A stretch of DNA of 42,117 nucleotides from Thiotrichales bacterium (GTDB lineage Bacteria > Pseudomonadota > Gammaproteobacteria > SZUA-229). The translations under genes were made by a program, and so were the position numbers. Positions 8,352 through 17,172 of the stretch are shown one piece after another; position 1 is the stretch's first letter, and every line of letters begins with the position of its first letter. The notes below the pieces were generated by a model. The model was given only the letters and a program-made list of their open reading frames with translations, ran no database searches and was not told the DNA's origin. Where the stretch lies: contig CP070838.1 in NCBI GenBank assembly GCA_020341835.1, forward strand, positions 1,153,310 through 1,195,426, written 5' to 3'.

Positions 8352-8936
8352 TTAATCCTGGCTGGCAAAGAACTGCAATACCGCTTCTATTTGAGCGTCA
8401 TCCAGCTTGTCGACTTTCTTCTTCATCTTCTTGGTCATTTCCTGGCGACCATCCCGGTAGTCCTGCATCGTGTACTGCAGGTAGGGCAACCATTGACCAC
8501 CGAGAATGCCTGAATCATCATCCGGCAGCCTGCCGTTCTCGTCGTGGCACTTGGCGCAGTTCTTCTTGTAGACTTTTTTACCCGCCTTGATCTTGTCAGC
8601 ATCCAGTTTCTGTTTGGGCGCAGCACTGACGAATTTCTGTTTGGCGTAATAATCAGCCATCAACGCAACCTCTTCATCCGAGTAGCCTTTGGCAATTCGG
8701 CCCATAATGGTGCTGTGGCGGGAGCCGTCTTTGTAGTATTCCATCACTTCCTTGATATATTCTGCTGACTTACCAGCAATCGTAGGCGCGGCGGGCCCGG
8801 TGCTCACTCCGTTGGTACCGTGGCAACCGGCACAGGTATTGGCCAGCATACTTGCGCTTGGTGCAGCCATAAGCTGTGAACTACCAAGCAGCAGGACTGA
8901 CCCCATTAACATGGCATGCGATTTCTTGGCAGGCAT
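8352..8936 (-). CDS. fccA: FccA-like dihaem cytochrome c subunit of sulfide dehydrogenase
   Basis: 194 residues with a Sec signal peptide (about 1-24, ending LMAA) and two haem c sites, CAGCH (35-39) and CAKCH (127-131), in a duplicated cytochrome c4-like layout. It should accept electrons from the FAD of FccB and pass them to soluble cytochromes. First gene of the unit fccA-fccB-DUF302, with a good AGAGGAG site 7 bases before the ATG. FccA naming rests on the adjacent fccB; on its own it could only be called a class I dihaem cytochrome. Confidence 0.92.
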   Translation of the reverse strand: MPAKKSHAMLMGSVLLLGSSQLMAAPSASMLANTCAGCHGTNGVSTGPAAPTIAGKSAEYIKEVMEYYKDGSRHSTIMGRIAKGYSDEEVALMADYYAKQKFVSAAPKQKLDADKIKAGKKVYKKNCAKCHDENGRLPDDDSGILGGQWLPYLQYTMQDYRDGRQEMTKKMKKKVDKLDDAQIEAVLQFFASQD

Positions 8937-9011
8937 GTTGTGTCTCCTCTCTTTGCTAAGTTAACAATTCATTTTACGGTGGATCCACAGTAGTCTGTGT
9001 TTCTAACCGGT

Positions 9012-9031
9012 GTTGATCGTTTATGATCAAC
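9012..9031. promoter_or_regulatory. Inverted repeat in the fccA upstream region
   Basis: GTTGATC and GATCAAC are separated by six bases, a perfect 7-bp dyad 76 bases upstream of the fccA start. It lies in a 423-base gene-free gap (8937-9359) whose left third is otherwise unremarkable and whose part from 9110 to 9250 is notably AT-rich. The half-site TTGAT resembles FNR half-sites, but the spacing (8 rather than 4) is wrong for FNR. Candidate operator for sulfur-inducible expression; no other feature was seen in the gap. Confidence 0.35.
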
Positions 9032-9359
9032 TTCAGTTGTTTTCAGAGCCTGTGTTTGTGATGAAATCACAGTCAAGCCGCAGGCGTCATCGTAAGACTC
9101 TAATAACAAAAACTACCCGCGTCAAAGGTTTAATAAGATTTTTTATTCTTTTTTTTAGAAGAACTGATTAATGATGTGTTTTTGTGTCAGATTGTCAGTT
9201 ATTAATTTGATTAATCGCGGTTCGCTCTAATATATCAGTATATAATGAATTAGGCATATAGCACCCAGGTACAGTTAAAAGTGATGAAGTTACACTCGTA
9301 ACATTGGTGTTTCTCGGTTTTATACAAACGTAAAACGCAATCCCGATCATTTGCATATG

Positions 9360-11816
9360 TTAATTGGATCGATCTATGTTCGCCGATTGAAGACGCAATG
9401 CATTCATCACCACGATTAAGGAACTGAGCGACATACCGATCGCCGCACCCCATGGCGGGATATAACCGGCCGCTGCAAACGGGACCGCGATCAGGTTATA
9501 ACCGCCTGCCCAGGCAAAGTTCTGCAATATATTCTTTCGGGTTTTGCGTGCCAGCGTCCGTGCAAGCGACAACGATCTCGGATCATCCCCGAGAAGTATA
9601 AAATCGCTGCTGACATTGGCCAGGTCGGTTGCATCAGAAAAGGAGACCGAAACATCGGCAGCAGCCAGTGTCGGTGCATCATTGATGCCATCGCCAAACA
9701 TTGCAATCCGATGTCCCTGTCGTTGGCGAGATTGAGTAAAGGCAAGCTTGTCGTGGGGCGACATGTCGGCGTGACATTCGCTGATACCCAGATGTTCACA
9801 CAACCTGGATACATTCCTGCGCGCGTCACCGCTGAGAACCACAAGATGGCTGACCCTGGATTTCAACAGGCGCGCCAGCATATCACCGACGCCAGGGCGA
9901 ACCGGATCATCGAAACTCAGCACGGCCTGCACGCCATCCGGATTTGCCAGCAAGGACACCAGCTCTCCCCTGTCGCTGCATGCCTCCAGCAACGATGCGG
10001 TATCGCCTGTGAGTTCGTTTCCCTGCAATACAAACCCGGCCTTACCCAGGCGCCATTCCCTGCCATCGATCTGTGCGATCACACCGGCACCGGGTACGTT
10101 GGTCAAGCTCGCCGGTTCGGTCCCGCCATCAGCTGTGCTCGATTGCACGGCTTTCGCGAGTGGGTGTTCAGAATCGCGTGACAGCGCGGAGGCATACGCC
10201 AGGCACTGGTCATGACCAAGGTCGCCGACCGGATAGACTTTTGATAACGCAGGGCGGCCCTGAGTCAAAGTCCCTGTCTTGTCGAACACGAAGGTATCAC
10301 TGCCTGCCAGATCATCGAGTGAGCGCATGCGCAGCGGCAAAACACCCAGTTCCATAAAGCGGCCTGCGCTAACCGCGAGCGCCACCGGTGTTGCCAGCGC
10401 CAGCGCACATGGGCAGGTTACGATCAATACCGCGATCGTATTGGGCAGCCAGACATCCGGGTCGTTTTGCAGCCAGTACCCTGCGGTCGAAACCGCAATG
10501 ACCAGGATTGCCGCGACAAACCAGCCGGCGGCCTGTTCTGCGAGGACCGCATAACGTGGCCGCTGTTCCAGGCCGCGCTCGACGAGCTGCTGGATTTCGC
10601 TCAGGGTGGAAGACTGCAGGGTTCGTGTGACGCGCAGTACGACCGGCTGCTCGCCATTGACCGACCCTGCAACAACGTGATCGCCGTGTTGTTTCAACAC
10701 GGGATGCGCTTCACCGGTTATCAATGACTCGTCGAAACTGCTGCTCCCACGACTGATCGTGCCATCCACAGGAACGGTTTCACCCGGTACCAGGCTGATC
10801 AGATCACCAGGTAACAGGGCTTCAATGGCAGTGGCCTCACGGCTGCCGTCGCTTTCAATGCGTTGAGCCGTTCTGGGTGTGAATCGTGACAGCCTGTCGA
10901 GGTGGTTGGCTGCGCGGAGTTTACCGCCAAGTTCGTACCTGCGTGCGAGCAACAGCAGGAACACGAACATCGCGATGGAGTCATAATACACGTCGCCGCT
11001 GCCGCTCAGTGTGGCATGCAGACTGCCTGCATAGGCGAACACCAGACCAAGGACCACGGGTATGTCCATACCCAGGCGCCGGTTGCGCAGATCGCCCCAG
11101 GCGCCTGCAAAAAATTCCTGCCCCGGATAAGCCAGCAACAGTGTCGCCAGCACCAGGCTGGTCCAGCGACCGATGCTGACCCACAGCGGCAGCCCGGTGG
11201 CTGCAGTTGTATCAGCCATAAAGTAGCTGGCCAGCGAGAAATTCATTACCAGCATGCCGACGGCGCCGGCAAAAATCAGTCGCTCGGTACTGCGGCGGCG
11301 GCGCAGTTTCTGCAACAACGCATTGCGCGAAGCATCGTAGGGATGGGCGATATAACCGATGTCGGCAATCGCACCGAGTATCTGACTTAAGCGGATCGAT
11401 TCCGTTTGCCAGCGCACGCGCGCTCGCTGGGTAATATCGTCGATATGGACGTCAATGATTCCCGGCAGACTGCGAAGGTGTTTTTCGTTCAACCACAGGC
11501 AGGCGGGACAGCGTATATTCTCCAGCAGCAGAGTCGCCTCGCTCCACTCGTTCTGAGTTGAAACAAACCCCTGCTGAATCTCAGGTCGGTCATAAAGCGT
11601 GAGCTGTTCGAGAAAATCGGGCAGGACCTGCTGATTGGCGGTTACCGCCTGCTCGGTACGATGCTGGTAATAGTCAGCCAGCCCGGCATCGATGATTGCC
11701 TTGCAGACAGCGCGGCAACCGTGACAGCAAAACGCTCTGGGCTGCCCGTCTACCTCCAGTGCCGGTACCTGCTGTGTTTCAGGAACCGGCAGACCACAGT
11801 GAAAGCAGGTGCTCAA
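9360..11816 (-). CDS. ccoI: FixI/CcoI-like copper-transporting P1B-type ATPase
   Basis: 818 residues. N-terminal cysteine-rich module typical of FixI/CcoI (CFHCGLPV at 4-11, CCHGC at 30-34), then a metal-binding HMA-like domain with CPACL at 103-107. Membrane metal site TCPCALA (467-473), phosphorylation site DKTGT at Asp512, and GDGINDAP near the C-terminus complete the pump. CcoI proteins supply copper for haem-copper oxidase assembly. Here the gene is last in the operon of a ba3-type oxidase rather than of a cbb3 oxidase, 28 bases after the cytochrome gene. No ccoG, ccoH or ccoS is nearby. Confidence 0.93.
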   Translation of the reverse strand: MSTCFHCGLPVPETQQVPALEVDGQPRAFCCHGCRAVCKAIIDAGLADYYQHRTEQAVTANQQVLPDFLEQLTLYDRPEIQQGFVSTQNEWSEATLLLENIRCPACLWLNEKHLRSLPGIIDVHIDDITQRARVRWQTESIRLSQILGAIADIGYIAHPYDASRNALLQKLRRRRSTERLIFAGAVGMLVMNFSLASYFMADTTAATGLPLWVSIGRWTSLVLATLLLAYPGQEFFAGAWGDLRNRRLGMDIPVVLGLVFAYAGSLHATLSGSGDVYYDSIAMFVFLLLLARRYELGGKLRAANHLDRLSRFTPRTAQRIESDGSREATAIEALLPGDLISLVPGETVPVDGTISRGSSSFDESLITGEAHPVLKQHGDHVVAGSVNGEQPVVLRVTRTLQSSTLSEIQQLVERGLEQRPRYAVLAEQAAGWFVAAILVIAVSTAGYWLQNDPDVWLPNTIAVLIVTCPCALALATPVALAVSAGRFMELGVLPLRMRSLDDLAGSDTFVFDKTGTLTQGRPALSKVYPVGDLGHDQCLAYASALSRDSEHPLAKAVQSSTADGGTEPASLTNVPGAGVIAQIDGREWRLGKAGFVLQGNELTGDTASLLEACSDRGELVSLLANPDGVQAVLSFDDPVRPGVGDMLARLLKSRVSHLVVLSGDARRNVSRLCEHLGISECHADMSPHDKLAFTQSRQRQGHRIAMFGDGINDAPTLAAADVSVSFSDATDLANVSSDFILLGDDPRSLSLARTLARKTRKNILQNFAWAGGYNLIAVPFAAAGYIPPWGAAIGMSLSSLIVVMNALRLQSANIDRSN

Positions 11817-11844
11817 TTAGCGTCGGTCTGTCCAGGTTAACGCT

Positions 11845-12534
11845 TTACTCTTCTTCCTCTTCATCCTCGTCCTCATCCGGAAGATAAGTGGCGTAATAGT
11901 CGGCCAGCGCTTCGATCTCGTCTTCGGTCAGGGACTTGCTGATATCCCGCATGCGTCCGTAGATGTCGTTTTCACGGTCTTCTTCCTGGAAGGCGACCAG
12001 GCTGTCGACCAGGTAGGTCCGGTTCTGTCCGGCCAACGCGGGATGATCAAACTGTCCACCCTGACCTCGGCGACCATGGCAGGATGCACAGGCTTTAAGC
12101 AATCGCTCGGGGTCACCGTAAAAAACCAGCTTGCGTACTGCGTCTGTCAGAACCCTGTCCGGATTTGCCGGTGCCGGCGACAGTGAAGCAAACCAGGCGG
12201 CCAGGTCAGCCATCTGTTCATCTTCAAGCTCCCTGACGTTCTTGTACATATCGCGGTCATCACGCTTCTTGTCCTTGTAGTCCCTGAGTTGCTTGAACAG
12301 ATAGGAGGCGCTCATGCCGGCGATATTGATATCGTCCGGATCATCAGACACCCCGGCATCACCGTGACACTTGGCGCACTTGCTTTCTTCAGCCAGCGCC
12401 TTGCCTGCTTGCGGGTCCGCTGACTTCAACAACTTGATCGTGGCCAGATCGAACGCAACCGCCGATGAAGGTTCCGCGTTTACAACGGGAGTAAAAAGTA
12501 GCAGTGCCGTGATTACAGAAATATAAGGTTTCAT
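11845..12534 (-). CDS. Dihaem cytochrome c (c4-like) with acidic C-terminal tail
   Basis: 229 residues. Signal peptide about 1-20 (VVNAEP). Two haem sites, CAKCH (53-57) and CASCH (149-153), each in a class I domain, as in cytochromes c4. The last dozen residues are almost all Asp/Glu, an unusual feature that may bind lysine-rich partners or metal. Probably the electron donor to the adjacent oxidase. ATG at 12534 is preferred to 12549 because the reading begins with a proper signal peptide and GGAG is 9 bases upstream; subunit I ends two bases before it. Confidence 0.9.
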   Translation of the reverse strand: MKPYISVITALLLFTPVVNAEPSSAVAFDLATIKLLKSADPQAGKALAEESKCAKCHGDAGVSDDPDDINIAGMSASYLFKQLRDYKDKKRDDRDMYKNVRELEDEQMADLAAWFASLSPAPANPDRVLTDAVRKLVFYGDPERLLKACASCHGRRGQGGQFDHPALAGQNRTYLVDSLVAFQEEDRENDIYGRMRDISKSLTEDEIEALADYYATYLPDEDEDEEEEE

Positions 12535-12536
12535 CT

Positions 12537-14162
12537 TTATATACTCCATGGCACAGTACCGTAGGTATCCAGCAGGAAGAACTGAAGGATCGGATAACCG
12601 TAGCTGGCCACCATGTAGACCACAATCAGTCCCACCCAGAATCCAAAGCTGTTCATCAGGTGCGGCATGCGCGCAACAGGATGCAGCGGCTCGGCGTACT
12701 CGACTTCGGGATTGTCGACCGGCTGGCTGTTGCCATGCGTCCCGAACAGAACCATGACCAGCATCAATGCCGAGACCACCAGTATTGCGCCGCCGACGAT
12801 CATCAGCATCTCCGATGTGATCCAGGACTGAACCAGTGACTCATCATAGGGTGTCGACGAGACGCGTCGTGGCTGACCTGCAATACCTATCTGGTGCCAG
12901 GGCAAGGTCAGCGTCAACATGCCGACAAACCACAGCCATAACTGGGCATTGGCCAGTTTGACCGAAGACAACGCCTTGCCCGTCATTTTCGGCCAGATGT
13001 AGTAGGCGGCACCGAAGTACATGATCACTGTGGTGCCGGCGAAGATCAGGTGAAAATGGCCCGTTACCCACTGGGTGTTATGCACCATCGCGTTCATCGA
13101 ATAGCTCGCGTTGATCATGCCGCCGAAACCGCCGAAGATCAGCATCAGCATCGCCAGGCACGCCGCAAGCACGATCGGATTGTTCCAGGGTAACGCAGCT
13201 ATCCAGCCGAACAGGCCCTTGCCGCCGCGGAGCCGGCCCGCAACCTCCAGTGATGCGATTACGGTAAAACCGGTAATCAGGGTTGGCACCGCGACCATGA
13301 AGGTGCCGGTCATGTGAAGGAATTTCCAGCCGGCTGCCTGGAAGGGATCCATGTAGAGGTGGTGGAAACCGATCGGCACCGAGAACACCAGTAGCAGTAT
13401 AAAGGCGAAGCGTCCCATCTGATCGCTGAACAGCCTGCCCCCTGCGGCACTCGGAACCAGGGTATACAGTGCTATGTAGGCCGGGAACAGCCAGAAATAC
13501 ACGATCGCATGCAGTGTCCACGAGAACAGCGTGCGCGCCAGACCGACATCAACGGTATCAATCAGACCCAGTGACCAGGGTATCAACTGGAACAGCACTT
13601 CCGATGCAACGCCGAGACTGGTGATAAACCACAGAATTGCATTCGCAGTCGTTCCATACATCGCAAGTGGCACGGTCTCGCCCGGATGTGCTTTTTTCCA
13701 GACCGCCAGCATCATCACCATCTCCAGGCACCAGACCCAGGAGCCGACCACCAGCAGTGCCGCACCGATATAAAACGCCGGGTGCGCCATCAGCGGCGGA
13801 TAGAAGGTATAAAGTACCGAGGCATTACCCGTGAGTAACGGCACTGCTGCCAACACGACACCGGCCATACAGAGCCAGAAGCCAAACCACGCCAGCGGTT
13901 TGTTCCAGATATCCTGCTTGAGGCTGGTTGATGCCGTGTAATAACCGAAACCGACGATAAAGAAGGTTGTCAGCACGAAGCCCATCAACACACCATGCGT
14001 GGATACGCTGCCGAAATACAGTTCGGGCGATTTCAGTGCCGGCACCAGGTCGATTCTTTCGATCACCTGGTAGAGGCCGAGCAACGCCGCTGCTGTAAAT
14101 GCCGTGAAAGCAACCCACATATTAGCCAGCCCGAGGCTGACTGCTTTTGTAGAGTGACTCAT
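12537..14162 (-). CDS. cbaA: B-family (ba3-type) haem-copper oxidase subunit I
   Basis: Catalytic membrane subunit that reduces O2 to water. 541 residues with about 13 membrane segments. His56 (STHGVLMGF) and His371 (WVTGHFHL) suit the low-spin haem; His369 suits the high-spin haem; His218, His267 and His268 suit CuB. Tyr222 in LHAIVYFWLFPAY is four residues after His218, as in the crosslinked His-Tyr pair, but HAIVYFW replaces the HPIVYFW form usual in ba3 oxidases. Lack of the A-type proton motifs and presence of the IIa-like peptide favour class B. Start at 14162 overlaps the subunit II stop (TGATG) and has GGAGGTG upstream. Confidence 0.93.
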   Translation of the reverse strand: MSHSTKAVSLGLANMWVAFTAFTAAALLGLYQVIERIDLVPALKSPELYFGSVSTHGVLMGFVLTTFFIVGFGYYTASTSLKQDIWNKPLAWFGFWLCMAGVVLAAVPLLTGNASVLYTFYPPLMAHPAFYIGAALLVVGSWVWCLEMVMMLAVWKKAHPGETVPLAMYGTTANAILWFITSLGVASEVLFQLIPWSLGLIDTVDVGLARTLFSWTLHAIVYFWLFPAYIALYTLVPSAAGGRLFSDQMGRFAFILLLVFSVPIGFHHLYMDPFQAAGWKFLHMTGTFMVAVPTLITGFTVIASLEVAGRLRGGKGLFGWIAALPWNNPIVLAACLAMLMLIFGGFGGMINASYSMNAMVHNTQWVTGHFHLIFAGTTVIMYFGAAYYIWPKMTGKALSSVKLANAQLWLWFVGMLTLTLPWHQIGIAGQPRRVSSTPYDESLVQSWITSEMLMIVGGAILVVSALMLVMVLFGTHGNSQPVDNPEVEYAEPLHPVARMPHLMNSFGFWVGLIVVYMVASYGYPILQFFLLDTYGTVPWSI

Positions 14163-14680
14163 CAGGATGCACCTCCGGCTGACTTCGGCAACACAATCAG
14201 GCGCGACCACATGCTGTCATGACCCAGACCGCAGTATTCGTTACACAGAAAGGAATATTTTCCGGGTGTCGGGAAAGAGGTATTCACCTCCGAGATATAA
14301 CCGGGAACCACCATCGTCGCGGCATTGGTGAACGGCACATGAAAACCGTGCAGCACATCGGCACTGGCCACCCTGAACTTGACCGGGGTGTCGGCTGGTA
14401 CTTCGATCACCGACGGATAGAAACCATAGCGGGCCGCAACCATGGTGACCGTCAGGCTGCCGTCATCATTTTCCTTCACACCCAGGTTATCTTCGGCAAA
14501 CTCTTCGGTCAGGTGTAAACGTGACGAGTCGATGGTTTCAACATTACTCGGCGGGTGCATGTTGCTGGCGACTGCATACAGGCCGAGCAGACCACCCATT
14601 ACAAATGCCATGATGATGGAAATCCAGATCCAGCGTCTTTCCAGATCATCATCGCATATCGCCTTGAATGGATCGTGCAT
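14162..14680 (-). CDS. cbaB: Haem-copper oxidase subunit II with CuA site (ba3-type)
   Basis: 172 residues, short as in ba3-type subunit II, with a single membrane helix at about 17-39. The cupredoxin domain carries the full CuA set: His111 (VLHGFHV), Cys146, Glu148 and Cys150 in CNEYCGLGH, His154 and Met157. It receives electrons from cytochrome c. AGGAG lies 6 bases before the ATG; the stop overlaps the subunit I start by one base, so synthesis of the two subunits is probably coupled. Confidence 0.94.
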   Translation of the reverse strand: MHDPFKAICDDDLERRWIWISIIMAFVMGGLLGLYAVASNMHPPSNVETIDSSRLHLTEEFAEDNLGVKENDDGSLTVTMVAARYGFYPSVIEVPADTPVKFRVASADVLHGFHVPFTNAATMVVPGYISEVNTSFPTPGKYSFLCNEYCGLGHDSMWSRLIVLPKSAGGAS

Positions 14681-14691
14681 CCTGATCTCCT

Positions 14692-14841
14692 CTAGCTAAC
14701 CGGGCCATGTGTCAGAAACATGAAAAAGAACATGAACGCCCAGCCACCGGCCAGTGCGACGGCCAGTAGTATCATCAGCGCAAATGTACCTTTCGGTGCA
14801 TCCTTTATGGCTTCCTGTTGTTCTTGCGTTAAATTGCTCAT
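14692..14841 (-). CDS. Small membrane peptide, probable oxidase subunit IIa
   Basis: A 49-residue frame, MSNLTQEQQEAIKDAPKG followed by one hydrophobic helix (about 19-42, rich in Leu, Ala, Phe, Met) and a short tail. AGGAG lies 9 bases before the ATG, and the gene ends 11 bases before subunit II. Size, single helix and position match the subunit IIa (2A) peptide of ba3 oxidases, which replaces a missing helix of subunit II. It is shorter than usual gene-calling cut-offs and easy to miss. First gene of the operon. Confidence 0.82.
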   Translation of the reverse strand: MSNLTQEQQEAIKDAPKGTFALMILLAVALAGGWAFMFFFMFLTHGPVS

Positions 14842-15248
14842 ACGCGATATCTCCTGGTCTTTATCAGGTTCGCAATGTTTGTTCGATTGTGTAGACCAAC
14901 AGATCTACGCATTACGGCGGCTCATTACCAGCATGCTTATTCGCACCCGCCTGGTGAGCGAAATGCGAATAATAATAATGCAGATATCCGATTGTGTGAA
15001 TAACTATTTGATAAATAGGTGGTTAGCAAGCCAGAAATGCGACAAATTGACAGGAATTTGGCGGTTTTCAATCACTGGATTACAGAACACATTCATGTGT
15101 TCTGTCCTTCGGGCCAGCCTGAAGCTGCTCAAATCTGCTCCAGGCAGATTTAGTTCAGCTAACAACGTGCTGGAATGACGATGTGGGGCACAACGGGTTT
15201 GCCATACCCTGTGTGGGGGCAGGAGTTTTGCGCTGACAAAGCGACTGG

Positions 15249-15326
15249 ATTCCAGCTGACAGCATGCTGGAATGACGGAGAAATGTACGTAATTAATTGT
15301 CATGTCATACCTGCGAAAGCAGGTAT
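15249..15326. repeat. REP-like hairpin units in a 555-base gene-free gap
   Basis: The gap 14842-15396 upstream of the oxidase operon has no credible gene. It holds hairpins of a REP-like type: ATTCCAGC (15249-15256) with GCTGGAAT (15266-15273), and ATACCTGC-GAAA-GCAGGTAT at 15307-15326, the familiar form of TGCGAAAGCA-centred repeats. A third fragment, GTGCTGGAATGACGA, lies near 15164-15178, and AGAACACA-TTCA-TGTGTTCT lies near 15075. The oxidase promoter must lie in the right-hand part near 14850-14950 but was not identified. Confidence 0.7.
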
Positions 15327-15396
15327 CCAGCGTCTATTCAATGTCCGGCTTTCCGCTAATTACGTTCAGGTAAATCGCTCCAACGCACATGCGGCG

Positions 15397-15996
15397 CTAA
15401 CCGGTTCTCTGCAGGTAGGCACGGTAGCCCAGCAGCACCAGTAAAATGCTCGCATAAATCAACGGTTCGAGCGTGTCCGCCTTGACCAGCCAGAGAAAAT
15501 GCAGAACGCCCAGCACGGCGATCACGTAGACCAGCTTGTGCAACTTGACCCAGTTCTTTTTCAATCGACGCATCATGCTGTTGGTCGATGTTGCAGCCAG
15601 CGGTATCAGCAGTACAAAAGCGATGAACCCGACGGTGATGAACGGACGTTTGGGAATGTCCTTCACGATTTCGATCCAGTCGAAATAATGATCAAACCAG
15701 ATGTAGGTCAGAAAATGCAGGCAGGCATAGAAAAATGTAAACAGACCGAACATGCGTCGCAATTTGATCAGCCAGCTGCTACCGGTCAGACGCCGGAAAG
15801 GCGTAATCGTCAGCGTAATCAACAGAAAGCGTAAGGTCCAGTCCCCGGTCTCGTGCGTGATTCTCTCGACCGGATTGGTACCGAGGCTGTCATTGACCAG
15901 CCCAACCACCAGCAACGCAAACGGAACCAGGCAAAGAATAAATAACGCTGGTTTGATGACATATGAAACCGTCTTGTCAGCAGGTCGCACAAACAT
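15397..15996 (-). CDS. msrQ: MsrQ, haem-binding membrane subunit of the periplasmic methionine sulfoxide reductase
   Basis: 199 residues, about six membrane helices (ferric reductase-like fold). Histidines in ACLHFLTYIWFDHYFD and in KLHKLVYVIAVLGVLHFLW suit b-haem ligation. MsrQ passes quinol-derived electrons to MsrP, which repairs oxidised methionine in periplasmic proteins. In most genomes msrP and msrQ are nearly contiguous; here a repeat element fills the 166-base space between them. Confidence 0.93.
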   Translation of the reverse strand: MFVRPADKTVSYVIKPALFILCLVPFALLVVGLVNDSLGTNPVERITHETGDWTLRFLLITLTITPFRRLTGSSWLIKLRRMFGLFTFFYACLHFLTYIWFDHYFDWIEIVKDIPKRPFITVGFIAFVLLIPLAATSTNSMMRRLKKNWVKLHKLVYVIAVLGVLHFLWLVKADTLEPLIYASILLVLLGYRAYLQRTG

Positions 15997-16020
15997 TCTG
16001 ATATCTGTGAAATAGTTATC

Positions 16021-16106
16021 TAGCTGCGAAGAACGCGAAATACGCGAATTGTCTTATGTAAATATTTCATATCCAGCTATTGCGCTGTCTGCGTTGTTCG
16101 CGGCTA
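16021..16106. repeat. CGC-rich inverted repeat between msrP and msrQ
   Basis: Arm 16021-16048 (TAGCTGCGAAGAACGCG start) pairs imperfectly with 16080-16106 (ending GTTCGCGGCTA). Arm length, terminal TAGCCGCGAA form and internal CGCGAA rhythm match the element at 34113-34324. It is inserted inside what is normally a tight operon. Confidence 0.78.
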
Positions 16107-16162
16107 AAACAGCCTTGGTCTGCTGTGTTAATAATTCGGTTTAACTGAAAGGAATGTAAGAA

Positions 16163-17113
16163 TCAGAAGTTTTTGACCAGGTCCATGCCCTGATACAAAT
16201 GCGCCACCTGTTCGCCGTAACCGTTGAACATCAGGGTATCGATTTTCGGTTTCCAGATCGGCGCGCCGATGCGACGTTCCTTTTTCTGGCTCCAGCGCGG
16301 ATGATCGACATTCGGATTCACGTTTGAATAGAAACCGTATTCCCTGGGCGCCGACTCGTTCCATGTGGTTCTCGGCTGCGTTTCCATGAAGCGGATCTTG
16401 ACGATCGATTTAATGCTCTTGAAACCATACTTCCAGGGTACCACCAGCCTGATCGGTGCGCCGTTCTGGTTGGGCAGGATTTCACCGTACAGACCGACTG
16501 CCATTATCGGCAGTTCGTTCATCGCTTCATCGATACGCAGCCCCTCGACATAGGGCCAGTCGAGTACACGCCGTTTCTGTCCCGGCATGCGCGACTTGTC
16601 ATACAGCGTGGTGAATTCGACATATTTCGCATTCGCATTCGGTTCAAACGTCTTCAACATGTCCGCCAGCGAAAAACCGACCCAGGGTATGACCATCGAC
16701 CAGCCTTCAACGCACCGGAGCCGATAGATATATTCCTGTAATGCGTAGGGTTTGATGAAATCTTCGAGATCGAAGGTACCGGGTTTGCTGCATTCACCTT
16801 CTACCGTGATACTCCAGGGTTTCGGATCAAAGTTAACGGCGTTCTTCGCCGGATCTGATTTGCCGGTACCGAATTCATAGAAGTTGTTATAGGTCGTAAT
16901 GTCTTCAAAACTGTTGAGTACTTCATCCGTACTGTGCGGGCTTTTTGCCAGCTCGGGCCAGCGTTTGGCCCATGCCGGCAGCATCGCATCGCCCGCAAGC
17001 AGAACACTGGCACCCAGCGCATGCTGCATAAACCTGCGGCGATCCAGGTAAACCGATCGCGGTGTGATTTCCGAGGGTTTGATATCCGTTGCTTTTCTGA
17101 TCAGTATGGCCAT
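16163..17113 (-). CDS. msrP: MsrP, molybdopterin methionine sulfoxide reductase (Tat-exported)
   Basis: Catalytic subunit of the MsrPQ periplasmic protein-repair system. 316 residues. Tat signal with DRRRFMQ (arginines 25-27) and a hydrophobic stretch, then a sulfite-oxidase-type fold; Cys134 in [10 protein letters not shown] is the expected molybdenum ligand. [16 protein letters not shown] is a typical family block. The ATG at 17113 is used because AAGGA lies 7 bases upstream and the usual MsrP N-terminus begins here; a start 33 bases earlier is possible. Confidence 0.96.
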   Translation of the reverse strand: MAILIRKATDIKPSEITPRSVYLDRRRFMQHALGASVLLAGDAMLPAWAKRWPELAKSPHSTDEVLNSFEDITTYNNFYEFGTGKSDPAKNAVNFDPKPWSITVEGECSKPGTFDLEDFIKPYALQEYIYRLRCVEGWSMVIPWVGFSLADMLKTFEPNANAKYVEFTTLYDKSRMPGQKRRVLDWPYVEGLRIDEAMNELPIMAVGLYGEILPNQNGAPIRLVVPWKYGFKSIKSIVKIRFMETQPRTTWNESAPREYGFYSNVNPNVDHPRWSQKKERRIGAPIWKPKIDTLMFNGYGEQVAHLYQGMDLVKNF

Positions 17114-17172
17114 ACCTTTTTCCTTCCGGGTTTTCAGTGTGGACAAACTTAACGCCAGCGAGTTCGCTGGCT

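Noticed and set aside
9013-9030. FNR box upstream of fccA
   Set aside because: Half-sites TTGAT and ATCAA are eight bases apart instead of four; kept only as an unnamed dyad.
9287-9303. Terminator for the copper ATPase gene (GTTAC-ACTC-GTAAC)
   Set aside because: The stem has only five pairs and no T-run follows on the minus strand.
14891-14908. GTAGA-N8-TCTAC dyad upstream of the oxidase operon
   Set aside because: Five-base arms with an eight-base gap are expected by chance in a region this long.
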